Assembly: GCF_002980555.1 (NCBI RefSeq) | Contig: NZ_PVBT01000005.1 | Coordinates: 1 to 64,000 of the forward strand | From: Phyllobacterium myrsinacearum | Lineage (GTDB): Bacteria; Pseudomonadota; Alphaproteobacteria; Rhizobiales; Rhizobiaceae | Direction: 5' to 3' | DNA: 64,000 bases | Shown: positions 46,773-55,510 of the stretch, piece by piece | Layout of the letters: every line of letters starts with the position of its first letter | How positions within the stretch are numbered: position 1 is the first letter of the stretch | The notes under the pieces: generated by a model | What the model was told of the DNA's origin: nothing | The model's input: only the letters and a program-made list of their open reading frames with translations | Database searches by the model: none | Program-made: the position numbers and the translations under genes

Positions 46773-47713
46773 GCGAACACGATCCTCGGGAAGTAGAAGG
46801 AAACCACCCAGTTCGGCGCATCGACGATTTCACTGATGCGCAGATCGCCGCAGACCGAGCAGAGCAGATAGGCATCGATGGCGCTCATGCCATGTTCGGC
46901 GCCCAACAGATCGATCATGCGCATCAGGGCCTCGCGCGCGCCGGTCATCAGATCGGGACCGATGCCCGTGGTCACCTCATAGCCTGCGCCATCGAGATGC
47001 CGGGTCACCGGTTCGGTCGTGGTGAAGCGCGGGCTGTGCAGCCGGGCATCCCTGACCAGTTCGATGGTGGCTTCCACTTCCATCTGGCTTTCGATGGCGG
47101 TGCCGCAGACTTCGCCGTCACCCTGGGCCGCGTGGGTATCGCCGATGGAAAACAGCGCGCCATCCACCTCAACGGGAAGATAGAGCGTCACGCCCGAGGT
47201 CAGGTCGCGAATATCGAGATTGCCGCCAACCCGGCGCGGCGGCACGACGGAATGCAGGCCCGGTTCGGCCGGTGCAACGCCGATCGTTCCGGCGAACGGC
47301 TTCAGCGGCACCCGGCCGCCAGGACCATAAAGCGCCGGTGCCATGCTGATGGGATCATAGGTCCACATGTGCAGAGCGGGTTCCTGGAACTGGTCCGCCA
47401 GCAGGCCGAAACCGGGGATATTGGCGGTCCAGCCGATACCCGACGGGACAAAGCGGCGAATGGTGACCTTCAGGGCATCGCCCGGCTTGGCACCTTCCAC
47501 ATAGACAGGTCCGGTGACGGGATTGATCTTGCCGAAATCGAGCGCGCCGAGGGTTTCCAGCGTCGATCCCTTGCCCAGCTGCCCGCCGGAGGAATCGAGG
47601 CATTCGAAATGAATCGTTTCACCGGCCTTGGCGACCAATGCTGGCTCAAAGTCGCGGTTCCAGCCGAAATGATGTTTTGCACGATGAATGGTGTGGGTGC
47701 AGGCGATGCACAT
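46769..47713 (-). CDS. Acetamidase/formamidase family enzyme
   Basis: This 314-residue protein is an FmdA/AmdA-type amidohydrolase that releases ammonia from small amides such as formamide or acetamide. Family hallmarks include a beta-rich fold with GIGWTANIPGFGLLADQF and ISMAPALYGPGGRVPLKPFAGTIGVAP, followed by GGNLDIRDL, SIGDTHAAQGDGEVCGTAIE and SAIDAYLLCSVCGDLRISE. It lies inside an operon with a transporter and AmiC/AmiR-like regulators, which supports amides as substrates. The exact amide is not known. This is not the AmiE nitrilase-type amidase. Confidence 0.88.
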   Translation of the reverse strand: MCIACTHTIHRAKHHFGWNRDFEPALVAKAGETIHFECLDSSGGQLGKGSTLETLGALDFGKINPVTGPVYVEGAKPGDALKVTIRRFVPSGIGWTANIPGFGLLADQFQEPALHMWTYDPISMAPALYGPGGRVPLKPFAGTIGVAPAEPGLHSVVPPRRVGGNLDIRDLTSGVTLYLPVEVDGALFSIGDTHAAQGDGEVCGTAIESQMEVEATIELVRDARLHSPRFTTTEPVTRHLDGAGYEVTTGIGPDLMTGAREALMRMIDLLGAEHGMSAIDAYLLCSVCGDLRISEIVDAPNWVVSFYFPRIVFA

Positions 47714-47740
47714 GTCAGATCTCCCGGAATATGATGCAGG

Positions 47741-47764
47741 TCCCCGGGGCGTGTTCCCCGGGGA
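47741..47764. other. GC-rich hairpin between binding-protein and amidase genes
   Basis: TCCCCGGGG (47741-47749) pairs with CCCCGGGGA (47756-47764) across a six-base loop. It has no T run, so it is more likely an mRNA-stabilising structure after the binding-protein gene than a terminator. Confidence 0.6.
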
Positions 47765-47785
47765 TGGGTCGAGGTCAGGACCGGC

Positions 47786-49405
47786 CTATTGCTTGACGTA
47801 GATCGCGTCGTAATTGATGACACGGGTCGGATCGACATAAATCTTGTCCGAACCGCCCATGCGCGGCGACTTGGCCACAACGCGGCGCTCGTTGATCACG
47901 GGAATCCACGGCGCATCGGCCATGATATCCGTGAAAATCTTGCCCCAGACCGCCGCCCGCTCGGCTGCCTTGGCCGGATCGGACATGGAGTCCGCCGCGA
48001 CCGCACGCTTGTCGAGATCGGCATTGCAGTACCACGACCAGTTCCAGCCGCCGCTGACCGCCCCGGAGCAGCCGAGGATCGGCCCGTAGAAATTCGACGG
48101 ATCGGGGAAATCGGCAATCCACGCCATGCCGCCCGACCAGATCATCGGGGCTTCGCCTTCCGTGCCGCCCGCCGCAATCACGTTGGACTGCGCCAGCGCG
48201 CGCACTTCCGCCTTGACGCCGATAGCGGCCAGATCCTGCTGGATGGCCTGCGCGATGCGTGGCTGCGGATCGGTGTTGGTGGAATAAAGAACCGTCTGGA
48301 AGCCGCTGGGGAAACCGGCCTCGGCCAGCAAAGCCTTGGCCTTGGCCACGTCGTAGGCATAGCCGGCATAGCTCTTGTCATAGCCCGGCATGGCCGGCGG
48401 CAGCGGCTGGCTTGCCGGCGTGGCGCGGCCGTTGAGAATGCGGGTGATGCGCTCCTTGTTGACGGCCATGTTCACCGCCTGGCGCACCTTCACATTGTCG
48501 AAGGGCTTGACCTTGGTGTTGAGCGTCACATAGCCGGTGTGGAGCTGGTCGCCATCCACGATCATCTGCGCACCGGCGGGAGAATTCTTGATCTCGAGGA
48601 ATTTTGCCGGCGGAATGCCGTCACCGGCAATATCGACCTCGCCCTTTTGCAGGCGCAGAAGGGCAACGAGCGGCTCCTGGCCGACTTCCACCGTGAACTT
48701 GTCGATATGCGGCATGTCCTTGACGAAATAATCGGGATTGCGCGCGAAGACGAGACGCTGGCCGATGGTCCATTCCTTCAGGACAAACGTGCCCGAGCCA
48801 ACCGGCTTCTTGCCGAAATCACCACCGGCAGCCTCGACAGCTTCCTGCGGGACAACCGAAGCGAAGTTGATGGCAAGCACATGCAGGAACGTGGCATCCG
48901 GACGCGACAGATGGAAGACCACCGTAGCCGCATCCGGCGCCTCGATGCCTTCAAGTGTCGTGGTCTTGCCGCCTGACAGGTCTTCATACCCCTTGATCGC
49001 ACTGAAGAAGCCGGCACCGGGGCCCTGTGTCTTCGGATTGACCGCACGCTCGATCGAGTATTTGACGTCGGAGGCCACAAGCTCGCGGCCATTGGTGAAC
49101 TTGACACCCTTGCGCAGCTTGAACGTGTAGGTCAGACCGTCAGAGGAGACATCGAACGTTTCGGCAAGGGACGGAACCAGATCAGGCGTTCCGGGCGTAT
49201 AGTCCATCAGGCGCGAGTAAAGGCTCTTGATCATCGACCAGTTGACCCAGTCATAGCCGACGGCCGGATCAAGCGTGGCGATATCGTCCTTGTAGGTGAT
49301 GAGCACATCGCCGCCCTGTTTCGGCGTTTCCTGTGCCCATGCGGGCAGCGGCGATAGGACAAGCACCGTTGCCATGGTGGTATTGCGAAGCCAGCGGTTT
49401 AACAT
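47786..49405 (-). CDS. Periplasmic substrate-binding protein (SBP family 5)
   Basis: This 539-residue solute-binding protein has a signal peptide (about 1-25, ending PAWAQ). The family 5 pattern is clear in GGDVLITYKDDIATLDPAVGYDW and LVPSLAETFDVSSDGLTYTFKLRKGVKFTNGRELVASDVKYSIERA. It should present its ligand to the two permeases encoded upstream. Its ligand is unknown, but the operon's amide regulators and amidase suggest a small amide or an amidated peptide. Confidence 0.92.
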   Translation of the reverse strand: MLNRWLRNTTMATVLVLSPLPAWAQETPKQGGDVLITYKDDIATLDPAVGYDWVNWSMIKSLYSRLMDYTPGTPDLVPSLAETFDVSSDGLTYTFKLRKGVKFTNGRELVASDVKYSIERAVNPKTQGPGAGFFSAIKGYEDLSGGKTTTLEGIEAPDAATVVFHLSRPDATFLHVLAINFASVVPQEAVEAAGGDFGKKPVGSGTFVLKEWTIGQRLVFARNPDYFVKDMPHIDKFTVEVGQEPLVALLRLQKGEVDIAGDGIPPAKFLEIKNSPAGAQMIVDGDQLHTGYVTLNTKVKPFDNVKVRQAVNMAVNKERITRILNGRATPASQPLPPAMPGYDKSYAGYAYDVAKAKALLAEAGFPSGFQTVLYSTNTDPQPRIAQAIQQDLAAIGVKAEVRALAQSNVIAAGGTEGEAPMIWSGGMAWIADFPDPSNFYGPILGCSGAVSGGWNWSWYCNADLDKRAVAADSMSDPAKAAERAAVWGKIFTDIMADAPWIPVINERRVVAKSPRMGGSDKIYVDPTRVINYDAIYVKQ

Positions 49406-49435
49406 TCTGTTCCCTTTTCTTGTTCTGGTTGAAAT

Positions 49436-50356
49436 TCAGCGCGCACGGATACGCGGATCGATCAGCGGCGCGATGATATCGGCAAGCAGGTTGCCGAGAA
49501 CGATCGCGAGCGCGGAAACGAGGGTCACCCCCATGATGATCGGGATGTCGACCTGTTGAATGGCCTGCCATGCCAATTGACCGATGCCCGGCCAGCCATA
49601 GACCGCTTCGACGACGACGACACCGCCCATGAACTGGCCGATATCGATGCCGATCATCGCGATGATCGGCAGGAGCGCATTGGGCAGGGCGTGGCGCAGC
49701 ACGATGCGGACCGACGAGAGGCCCTTGGCCCGCGCAGTGCGCACATAATCCTGATTGAGCACATCGATCATGGCCGAGCGCACCATGCGCGCATACCAGC
49801 CGGCGCCAAGAATGCCGAGGGTGGCCGCGGGCAGCACCACATGGGCCGCCGTTCCGAAGCCGCTCATCGGGAACCAGCCAAGCGTGACGGCAAAGACGTA
49901 GAGCAACAGCAGGGCGACAACGAATTGCGGCGCGGAGACGCCGACGAACGAAGCCATCATCACGACGCGGTCGACCACGCCGCCGCGGCGCAAGGCGGCG
50001 ATGATCCCAAAGATCAGGCCGAGGACGACTTCAACGGCGATGCCTGCGGCCATCAGGATCAAGGTCGCCGGAAGACGGGCAAGGATCAGTGCGCCGACAT
50101 CGGTCTTCTGCGCATAGGAACGGCCGAGATTGCCCTGCAGAATACCCTGCAGATAGGTCCAGAACTGCACGAGCAGGGGCTGATCCAGGCCAAGCTCGCG
50201 GCGGATATTGGCCACCGTCTGTGCGGTAGCGCTGCGTCCGGCAATCATGCGCGCGGGATCCGCCGGCAAGGCATAGAGCAGCAGGAACGTAATCGCGGCA
50301 ACGCCAAGCAGGATCAATGCAGTTTGCACGAGGCGGCGCAGAACAAGCAGAGCCAT
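49436..50356 (-). CDS. Dipeptide-type ABC permease, DppB-like
   Basis: This permease subunit (306 residues) begins MALLVLRRLVQTALILLGVAAITFLLLYALPADPAR at the ATG 50356. The EAA loop is VRTARAKGLSSVRIVLRHALPNALLPIIAMIG. It lies one base after the DppC-like gene and 30 bases before the binding-protein gene. Confidence 0.92.
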   Translation of the reverse strand: MALLVLRRLVQTALILLGVAAITFLLLYALPADPARMIAGRSATAQTVANIRRELGLDQPLLVQFWTYLQGILQGNLGRSYAQKTDVGALILARLPATLILMAAGIAVEVVLGLIFGIIAALRRGGVVDRVVMMASFVGVSAPQFVVALLLLYVFAVTLGWFPMSGFGTAAHVVLPAATLGILGAGWYARMVRSAMIDVLNQDYVRTARAKGLSSVRIVLRHALPNALLPIIAMIGIDIGQFMGGVVVVEAVYGWPGIGQLAWQAIQQVDIPIIMGVTLVSALAIVLGNLLADIIAPLIDPRIRAR

Positions 50357-50357
50357 A

Positions 50358-51206
50358 TCAACCCCTCCCGCGCTGGGTGGGATCGAGAATATCGCGCAGC
50401 GCATCCCCGACCAGATTGAAGGAAAGCGCTGTCAGAAGGATGATCGCACCGGGAAAGAACACCAGCCATGGCGCCGCCTGAAAATAACTCTGGCTCTCGA
50501 AGATGATGTTCCCCCAGGAGGGCTGCGGCGGCTGCACGCCGATACCGAGGAAGGAGAGGGTGGCTTCCAGCAGCACGGTCGTGGCGATGCCGAGCGTTCC
50601 CCAGACAATGGCCGTCGGCATCAGATGCGGCAGGATATGCACGAACAGAATGCGCAGATGCCCGGCCCCGAGCGACCGCTCGGCGAGGATGAAATCGCGC
50701 TCGACCAGTCCGCGCGTTTCCGTGTAGACGATGCGCGCCACCTGCACCCAGTTGACGAGCGCAATGACCATGGCAACGATCCACAGGCTTGGATGCAGCA
50801 GCGCCGCAAGGACAATGGCCAGCAGCAAGGCGGGGAATGCCATCATCAGATCGGTGAACCGCATGAGCAAGCCGCCGATGGGGCCACGCAGATAGCCGGA
50901 CAGGATGCCGACCATGAGCCCGATGCCGACCGCAATCCCGTTGGCGACAAGGCCGATGATCAGCGATGTGCGTGCACCGAAGAGAAGCCGCGAAAACAGA
51001 TCGCGTCCCAGCGTGTCGGTCCCGAGCAGAAACTGCGCGCTGGGCGGCAGCGGTGCGCCCTCAAGCGATAACCCGTCGAACATCTGGTCATCGGGACTGT
51101 AGGGCGCAATCAGCGGCGCGCCCAATGCCAGAAGCACGACGAGCGCAACGACAATCAGGCCGAACATTGCAGACGGCTGGCGCAGCATGCTTTTCAGAAC
51201 GCGCAT
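50358..51206 (-). CDS. Dipeptide-type ABC permease, DppC-like
   Basis: This 282-residue permease has the DppC signature FLLGTDTLGRDLFSRLLFGARTSLIIGL and an EAA loop (LAERSLGAGHLRILFVHILPHLMPTAIVW). Its ATG overlaps the TGA of the AmiR-like gene by one base, so regulator and transporter are translationally coupled. The order DppC before DppB is less common than the reverse. Confidence 0.92.
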   Translation of the reverse strand: MRVLKSMLRQPSAMFGLIVVALVVLLALGAPLIAPYSPDDQMFDGLSLEGAPLPPSAQFLLGTDTLGRDLFSRLLFGARTSLIIGLVANGIAVGIGLMVGILSGYLRGPIGGLLMRFTDLMMAFPALLLAIVLAALLHPSLWIVAMVIALVNWVQVARIVYTETRGLVERDFILAERSLGAGHLRILFVHILPHLMPTAIVWGTLGIATTVLLEATLSFLGIGVQPPQPSWGNIIFESQSYFQAAPWLVFFPGAIILLTALSFNLVGDALRDILDPTQRGRG

Positions 51207-51787
51207 CAGCCAGCCTCCGGCAAGGGTTCAGCCCCGGCAAGAATAAGCGCCGCGACCTGTTCCATGGGGAACCGCCGCTGCATCGCGCAATTGCGCAGGA
51301 TGCTGTAGGCATGCTCCTCGTCGACATTGCGTGCCGCCATGATTTTCTGAACGGCTCCATGCACCAGCGGGCGAAGCCGCACGCGTTCTTCAAGATGCTG
51401 GAGCTGCCTCAACGCCACGGTCCGTTCCGCATGAATGGCAACCGCCATCACAAGCGTGGGATAGACCGCAGAGGCTGCAACCGGCTTGGCAATGATTGCA
51501 CCGGCCCCCTGTTCCATGGCCCATGCGATACGGCCCGGCGCTTCCGACCCGAGCAGGGCGACGACAGGCAGCGGCGCCTTGCTGTCATGCCAGGGCAGAA
51601 GATCATCCCAGCCCTGGTCCGCGTCGACGAGGACAATGTCGGGCAGATCCGTGGATGCCAGGGGCTCCCATTGTACCGAGACATGAAGACCAAGCAGCTT
51701 GAGCTGGCGGGTCAGACGGTCGGTCGTGGCATCGGGCCGATGCAGGATCGTGGCGCGCCAGCCGGTGAAATTGGGGGTCTCTCTCAT
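51206..51787 (-). CDS. AmiR-like antiterminator with ANTAR RNA-binding domain
   Basis: This 193-residue protein has an N-terminal pseudo-receiver domain (about 1-120) and a C-terminal helical ANTAR domain (about 125-185; LRPLVHGAVQKIMAARNVDEEHAYSILRNCAMQRRF). ANTAR proteins bind paired hairpins in leader RNA and stop intrinsic termination. AmiR, the founding member, is held inactive by the amide sensor AmiC. Here the gene overlaps the AmiC-like gene by four bases and lies just inside an operon whose leader has a terminator. The receiver domain lacks a clear phospho-acceptor layout, as in AmiR. Confidence 0.85.
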   Translation of the reverse strand: MRETPNFTGWRATILHRPDATTDRLTRQLKLLGLHVSVQWEPLASTDLPDIVLVDADQGWDDLLPWHDSKAPLPVVALLGSEAPGRIAWAMEQGAGAIIAKPVAASAVYPTLVMAVAIHAERTVALRQLQHLEERVRLRPLVHGAVQKIMAARNVDEEHAYSILRNCAMQRRFPMEQVAALILAGAEPLPEAG

Positions 51788-52920
51788 GAAACGATCCGCA
51801 ATCTGACCGGCGTTTTGGTGCGGCGGCGGGTGAGATAGGGATCGGCGGCAATCGCCGGCTGCGCATTGACGATGTCAAAACCGTTGAGGTCATTGATGCG
51901 GCCAAGCAGGAAGGGCAGCGCCATATGGTTGGTGTCGGGATCGATCCGGACAGGACCGAACACCGTCGACAGCGGCACGCCAGACAGGGCGCGGCGAACC
52001 GCCTGCGGCTCGTCGGTCCCTGCAGCGACAATGGTCTCGCCGCAGAGCTTGACCGCCGCATAGGCGCTGGCGAAAATATTGGACAGGCGCCGCTGCGGCC
52101 CGAACCGCCTCGATGCAGCAGCCTTGAAGGCGAGATTTTCCGGCGAGACGAGGCTGTCGAAATAGGCCGCGACGGAAAAATGTCCGGTCGCCACGCCAGC
52201 GCCGATCTCGTCCAGTTCGCACTCGGACAGATCGCAACTGACGACCGGGCAGTTTTCCGGCAGGAACGCAGAGTCCCTGTCACCGAGCGCCCTGAAGGCC
52301 CGCAGGAAAGCGTAGCTTGCCGGTCCGATCAGATTGTTGAGAACGAAGCTCGGCCGCCGCTGTTCGATATCGAGGATGATGCGCTCGACCGCGGTTTCCT
52401 CCAGCGGCAGGTAGCGTTCTCCCAGCACCTCTCCGCCCGCCTTGCTGATCAGCTCGCGCGCAAGCCGGTTCATCTCCCATCCCCACACATAGTTCGCACC
52501 GACCAGATAGGGCCGCCGGCCATAGCGCGGCAGGAGGTAGTCGAACAACGGCAGCAGATGCTGATTGGGGCACGCCCCGGTATAGATCACGTTTTCATTG
52601 GCCTCGAACCCCTCATAGGGGCACATGTACCAGAGCAGGCCGTCATGCTTTTCGACGAGTGGAATGACTTCCTTGCGGGCAATGGATGTGATGGTTCCGA
52701 CAATGTGGCGGCAGCCATGTTCACGCAGCATGGAGCGGGCCCCTTCGAGATAGTCGGGGATATGACCCTGCGGATCGATGAAGACGGGTTCGACGGCACC
52801 GGGATAAGCCGCCCGGATCTCGTCCATGGCAAATTCGGCCCCGTCGCGGCTGTCACGGCCAATGGCGCCATACGGCCCCGTCGTCGAATAGAGAATGCCA
52901 ATTTTTACCGCGTCGGCCAT
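51784..52920 (-). CDS. AmiC-like cytoplasmic amide sensor (periplasmic-binding-protein fold)
   Basis: This 378-residue protein has a branched-chain amino-acid-binding-protein fold (VKIGILYSTTGPYGAIGRDSRDGAEFAMDEI) but no signal peptide from the ATG at 52920. That places it in the cytoplasm, like the amide sensor AmiC. The block PYEGFEANENVIYTGACPNQHLLPLFDYLL is AmiC/UrtA-like. Coupled to the downstream AmiR-like gene, it probably releases the antiterminator when its ligand binds. A ligand-import role (UrtA-like) is unlikely without a signal peptide. Confidence 0.85.
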   Translation of the reverse strand: MADAVKIGILYSTTGPYGAIGRDSRDGAEFAMDEIRAAYPGAVEPVFIDPQGHIPDYLEGARSMLREHGCRHIVGTITSIARKEVIPLVEKHDGLLWYMCPYEGFEANENVIYTGACPNQHLLPLFDYLLPRYGRRPYLVGANYVWGWEMNRLARELISKAGGEVLGERYLPLEETAVERIILDIEQRRPSFVLNNLIGPASYAFLRAFRALGDRDSAFLPENCPVVSCDLSECELDEIGAGVATGHFSVAAYFDSLVSPENLAFKAAASRRFGPQRRLSNIFASAYAAVKLCGETIVAAGTDEPQAVRRALSGVPLSTVFGPVRIDPDTNHMALPFLLGRINDLNGFDIVNAQPAIAADPYLTRRRTKTPVRLRIVS

Positions 52921-52929
52921 GTCCCCCCC

Positions 52930-52982
52930 AAAACCAAAAACCCCATGACGCAAGCTCCCATCGAGGATGGGGCGTCATGGGG
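52930..52982 (-). terminator. Leader terminator (attenuator) in front of the amiC-like gene
   Basis: A perfect 10-bp stem, CCCCATGACG (52941-52950) with CGTCATGGGG (52973-52982), encloses an inner CCCATC/GATGGG hairpin. In the minus direction it is followed by TTTTTGGTTTTG and then, about ten bases on, the start codon of the sensor gene. A strong terminator inside the leader of an ANTAR-regulated operon is the expected attenuator. Confidence 0.85.
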
Positions 52983-52993
52983 CGAAACTGCCC
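52980..52993 (-). promoter_or_regulatory. Hexaloop hairpin competing with the attenuator
   Basis: On the minus strand GGGC-AGTTTC-GCCC forms a four-pair stem with a six-base loop. Its 3' arm shares bases 52980-52982 with the first arm of the terminator, so the two structures exclude each other. ANTAR targets are hexaloop hairpins with A at loop position 1 and G at position 4; this loop has the A but a U at position 4. Confidence 0.45.
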
Positions 52994-53049
52994 GTCGACT
53001 ATCGAAGTCATGTGGATGCAGACAAGCCACTGCTCAATCTGCAGGCACG

Positions 53050-53079
53050 ATTAAAATACGTGCATACGCCCCTTGTCAA
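53050..53079 (-). promoter_or_regulatory. Promoter of the amide operon
   Basis: On the minus strand a perfect TTGACA (53074-53079) and a TTTAAT -10 (53050-53055) are separated by 18 bases. Transcription would start near 53043 and give a leader of about 120 nt that ends in the attenuator. It is a near-consensus housekeeping promoter, which suits a control point at termination rather than initiation. Confidence 0.75.
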
Positions 53080-53134
53080 GCGGGTATCGGGCAGAATCCC
53101 ACCATGGCGATCAATGCGGGCAAGCAAGCCGGGA

Positions 53135-54154
53135 TTATACGGCGATGCGTGCCTCCGACTGTTCCTGCGCCTTCATGATGGCAAGCTGCCGCTCCCACGC
53201 CAGAGCATCGCCGACGATCAGATCGAGGTCGGCGCGTTTCGGTTCGAAACCGAACACGGTGCGGACACGTTCGTTGCCTGCCACCAGCACCGCCGGATCG
53301 CCCGCACGCCTCGGCGCAGTCCGGACCTCGAAATCCACGCCCGACACGCGCTTGACCGCATCGATGATGTCAAGGACGGAGTAACCATAGCCATAGCCGC
53401 AATTGGCGGCGGTGCTGGCTCCTCCGGCCTCCAGATAGTTCAGGGCGCAAAGGTGCGCCTGCGCAAGGTCGCTGACGTGGATGTAGTCGCGGATGCAGGT
53501 GCCGTCGGCTGTCGGATAGTCCGTTCCATACACCTCGATATGCGAGCGCTCGCCCGTCGCCGCCTGGCTGGCGATCTTGATGAGGTGCGTGGCGCGTGGA
53601 AACGACTGCCCGGAGCGCAATTGCGGGTCGGCACCCGCGACGTTGAAGTAACGCAGCGCCACATAGTTGAAGTCCGGATGGGCCACGGCCGCATCGCGCA
53701 GCATCCACTCGGTCATCAGCTTGGACGTGCCATAGGGCGAGATCGGCTGATGCGGCATGGTTTCTGTGATCGGTGTGCGCTCCGGTTCACCGTAGACCGC
53801 AGCGGTTGACGAGAAAATGAAATGCCTGATGCCTTCGGCAATGGCCGCTTCCATCAGGGAACGCGATTGCACGGTATTGTTGCGGTAATAATAAAGCGGA
53901 TCGCGCACGGAATCGGGAACGACGATCGAACCGGCGAAGTGCAGGATCGCCGTCACATTGTGCCGGCGGATCAGATCGCGCACCAGCGTCTGATCGCCGA
54001 TGTCTCCCTGCACAAAAGGCACATCATCCGGCACCAGCCAGGCGAAACCGCAACTCAGATCGTCAAGGACCACGACCGGCCGGCCGGCATCCTTGAGGGC
54101 AAGCACCATGTGGCTGCCGATATAGCCGGCGCCACCAGTAACAAGAACAGTCAT
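53135..54154 (-). CDS. galE: UDP-glucose 4-epimerase
   Basis: GalE (339 residues) interconverts UDP-glucose and UDP-galactose for polysaccharide synthesis. It is an extended SDR enzyme: the NAD-binding GGAGYIGSH is at residues 7-15, the catalytic Ser/Thr in SSTAAVYGE, and Y-x-x-x-K in PYGTSKLMTEW. The C-terminus carries the RAGDPAVLVAGNER sugar-nucleotide region. It is the most downstream gene of the glycan cluster, 130 bases after the pyruvyl transferase-like gene. Its 3' end lies next to the amide operon promoter. Confidence 0.95.
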   Translation of the reverse strand: MTVLVTGGAGYIGSHMVLALKDAGRPVVVLDDLSCGFAWLVPDDVPFVQGDIGDQTLVRDLIRRHNVTAILHFAGSIVVPDSVRDPLYYYRNNTVQSRSLMEAAIAEGIRHFIFSSTAAVYGEPERTPITETMPHQPISPYGTSKLMTEWMLRDAAVAHPDFNYVALRYFNVAGADPQLRSGQSFPRATHLIKIASQAATGERSHIEVYGTDYPTADGTCIRDYIHVSDLAQAHLCALNYLEAGGASTAANCGYGYGYSVLDIIDAVKRVSGVDFEVRTAPRRAGDPAVLVAGNERVRTVFGFEPKRADLDLIVGDALAWERQLAIMKAQEQSEARIAV

Positions 54155-54284
54155 GGGGAGGAACTCCTGAAACTTTGTTTGAGATAGTGATGGGGTGGAG
54201 CGGCGTGTGCCATGTCTATGACCTGTCTTACATCTCCTTTCCTAAGGTTTGCTTTCCTCCCGGGAAATTCCGATTGTTTGCTGT

Positions 54285-55472
54285 CTAAGCGACCCTTCGG
54301 GCCGCATCCGATGCGCGCCTGCCCGTTTCGGTCATCTTGTGATCGACGCCGTTTTCGGTCAGGAAGATATTCATCTCGCCATAGGTCTCGAACCAGGCGC
54401 GATTGTATTGATCGAAAAGCGATTGATCCCAATAATCCTCCAGCCTGAACGGCTTGCCGCCAAAGACATCATAACTCGGGATCTTATAGGTCTCGGCGAA
54501 TTCCGCGGTGCGGCTGTCATAGGTGAAATAGATCGACGGCACGCCATTGGCCAGCGCCATGAGATTGCCGTGCAGGCGGTAGCCGAGAACCAGCTGATGC
54601 GCGCGAACCAGGGTTTCGTAATCCGCAACCACGTCGGAATAGTACATGCGCTCGCGGTAGAGCTTTTCGATCGCATCGTCGAAATACCAATCCGAGACCC
54701 AGCGGTTCGCCTTCAGCGCGGCGATGGCGTCTTCCTTCTGCTCGCCGGTGCCGAAAACCATCTTCTTTTCTTCCACTTCGCCCTGCGCCATCAGGGTGAT
54801 ATCGAAGCGGTTCGCCATCTCCTTGATAAGGTCGCGGTGCAGGGTCAGATAGCGCTGGATATCCTGTGCATAGGTCGGCGAGACCTCGCGGCGGACCGTC
54901 ACACCCACCTTTTTCACCGTGTCCAGTGCGGGCAGTTTTATGCGCAGATGCTGGTTGTTCCGCCGGAACGCCGTGGGACAGCCGATGACGCGCACATTCT
55001 TGATGCCGATATCGTTGAGCACCTGGGCGGAATAGGCACCGCGCACACCAACGGAGGTGGCTGAATCCGCAATGAGGCGCCAAACCGCCTTGGACTCCTC
55101 CGACAATTCCAGCTGTCCCTTGACCGGGGCCTGCGCGCCAACGCCGAAGGCGATGACGGGCAGCCCCAGGCGCTTGAGAACCGGGATGGTGTCGCGCCAG
55201 TTCATCTCCCTGTTGATGTAATTGGACCCGCGCAGAATGACATAATCATACTCCTCGCGCAGCTGGTCGATCTTCTCCATCGGCGGTCCTGCGATGGGAA
55301 GTTCCGCCACCTTCTCGTAGTTCATCAGCTTCAGGGATGATTCAAAGACGAAGGCATCACCGATATTGTGGTAGTGATCGATGCTGCGCTGAATGTCGCT
55401 GTGTTTGTACCAGCGGACATTGTCGTGATCGTAAACTTCTCCGGCGGGGATCATTACGAGGACGCGTGCCAT
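54285..55472 (-). CDS. Polysaccharide pyruvyl transferase family protein
   Basis: This 395-residue protein belongs to the family that adds pyruvate ketals to sugars in exopolysaccharides. Characteristic parts are the N-terminal NIGDAFVFESSLKLM, the middle YDYVILRGSNYINREMNW and VIAFGVGAQAP, and the C-terminal LVLGYRLHGNLMALANGVPSIYFTYDSRTAEFAE with the conserved RLHG. No signal peptide or membrane segment is seen, so it acts in the cytoplasm. It lies between galE and a GT4 gene in the same direction. Which sugar is modified is unknown. Confidence 0.85.
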   Translation of the reverse strand: MARVLVMIPAGEVYDHDNVRWYKHSDIQRSIDHYHNIGDAFVFESSLKLMNYEKVAELPIAGPPMEKIDQLREEYDYVILRGSNYINREMNWRDTIPVLKRLGLPVIAFGVGAQAPVKGQLELSEESKAVWRLIADSATSVGVRGAYSAQVLNDIGIKNVRVIGCPTAFRRNNQHLRIKLPALDTVKKVGVTVRREVSPTYAQDIQRYLTLHRDLIKEMANRFDITLMAQGEVEEKKMVFGTGEQKEDAIAALKANRWVSDWYFDDAIEKLYRERMYYSDVVADYETLVRAHQLVLGYRLHGNLMALANGVPSIYFTYDSRTAEFAETYKIPSYDVFGGKPFRLEDYWDQSLFDQYNRAWFETYGEMNIFLTENGVDHKMTETGRRASDAARRVA

Positions 55473-55510
55473 GAGGTATTCCTTCTTTTGGCGATGAAAG
55501 CTGGATAGAA

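Noticed and set aside
47741-47764. GC-rich hairpin considered as a CRISPR-like or terminator element
   Set aside because: It is a single hairpin without repeats, spacers or T run; mRNA stabilisation is simpler.
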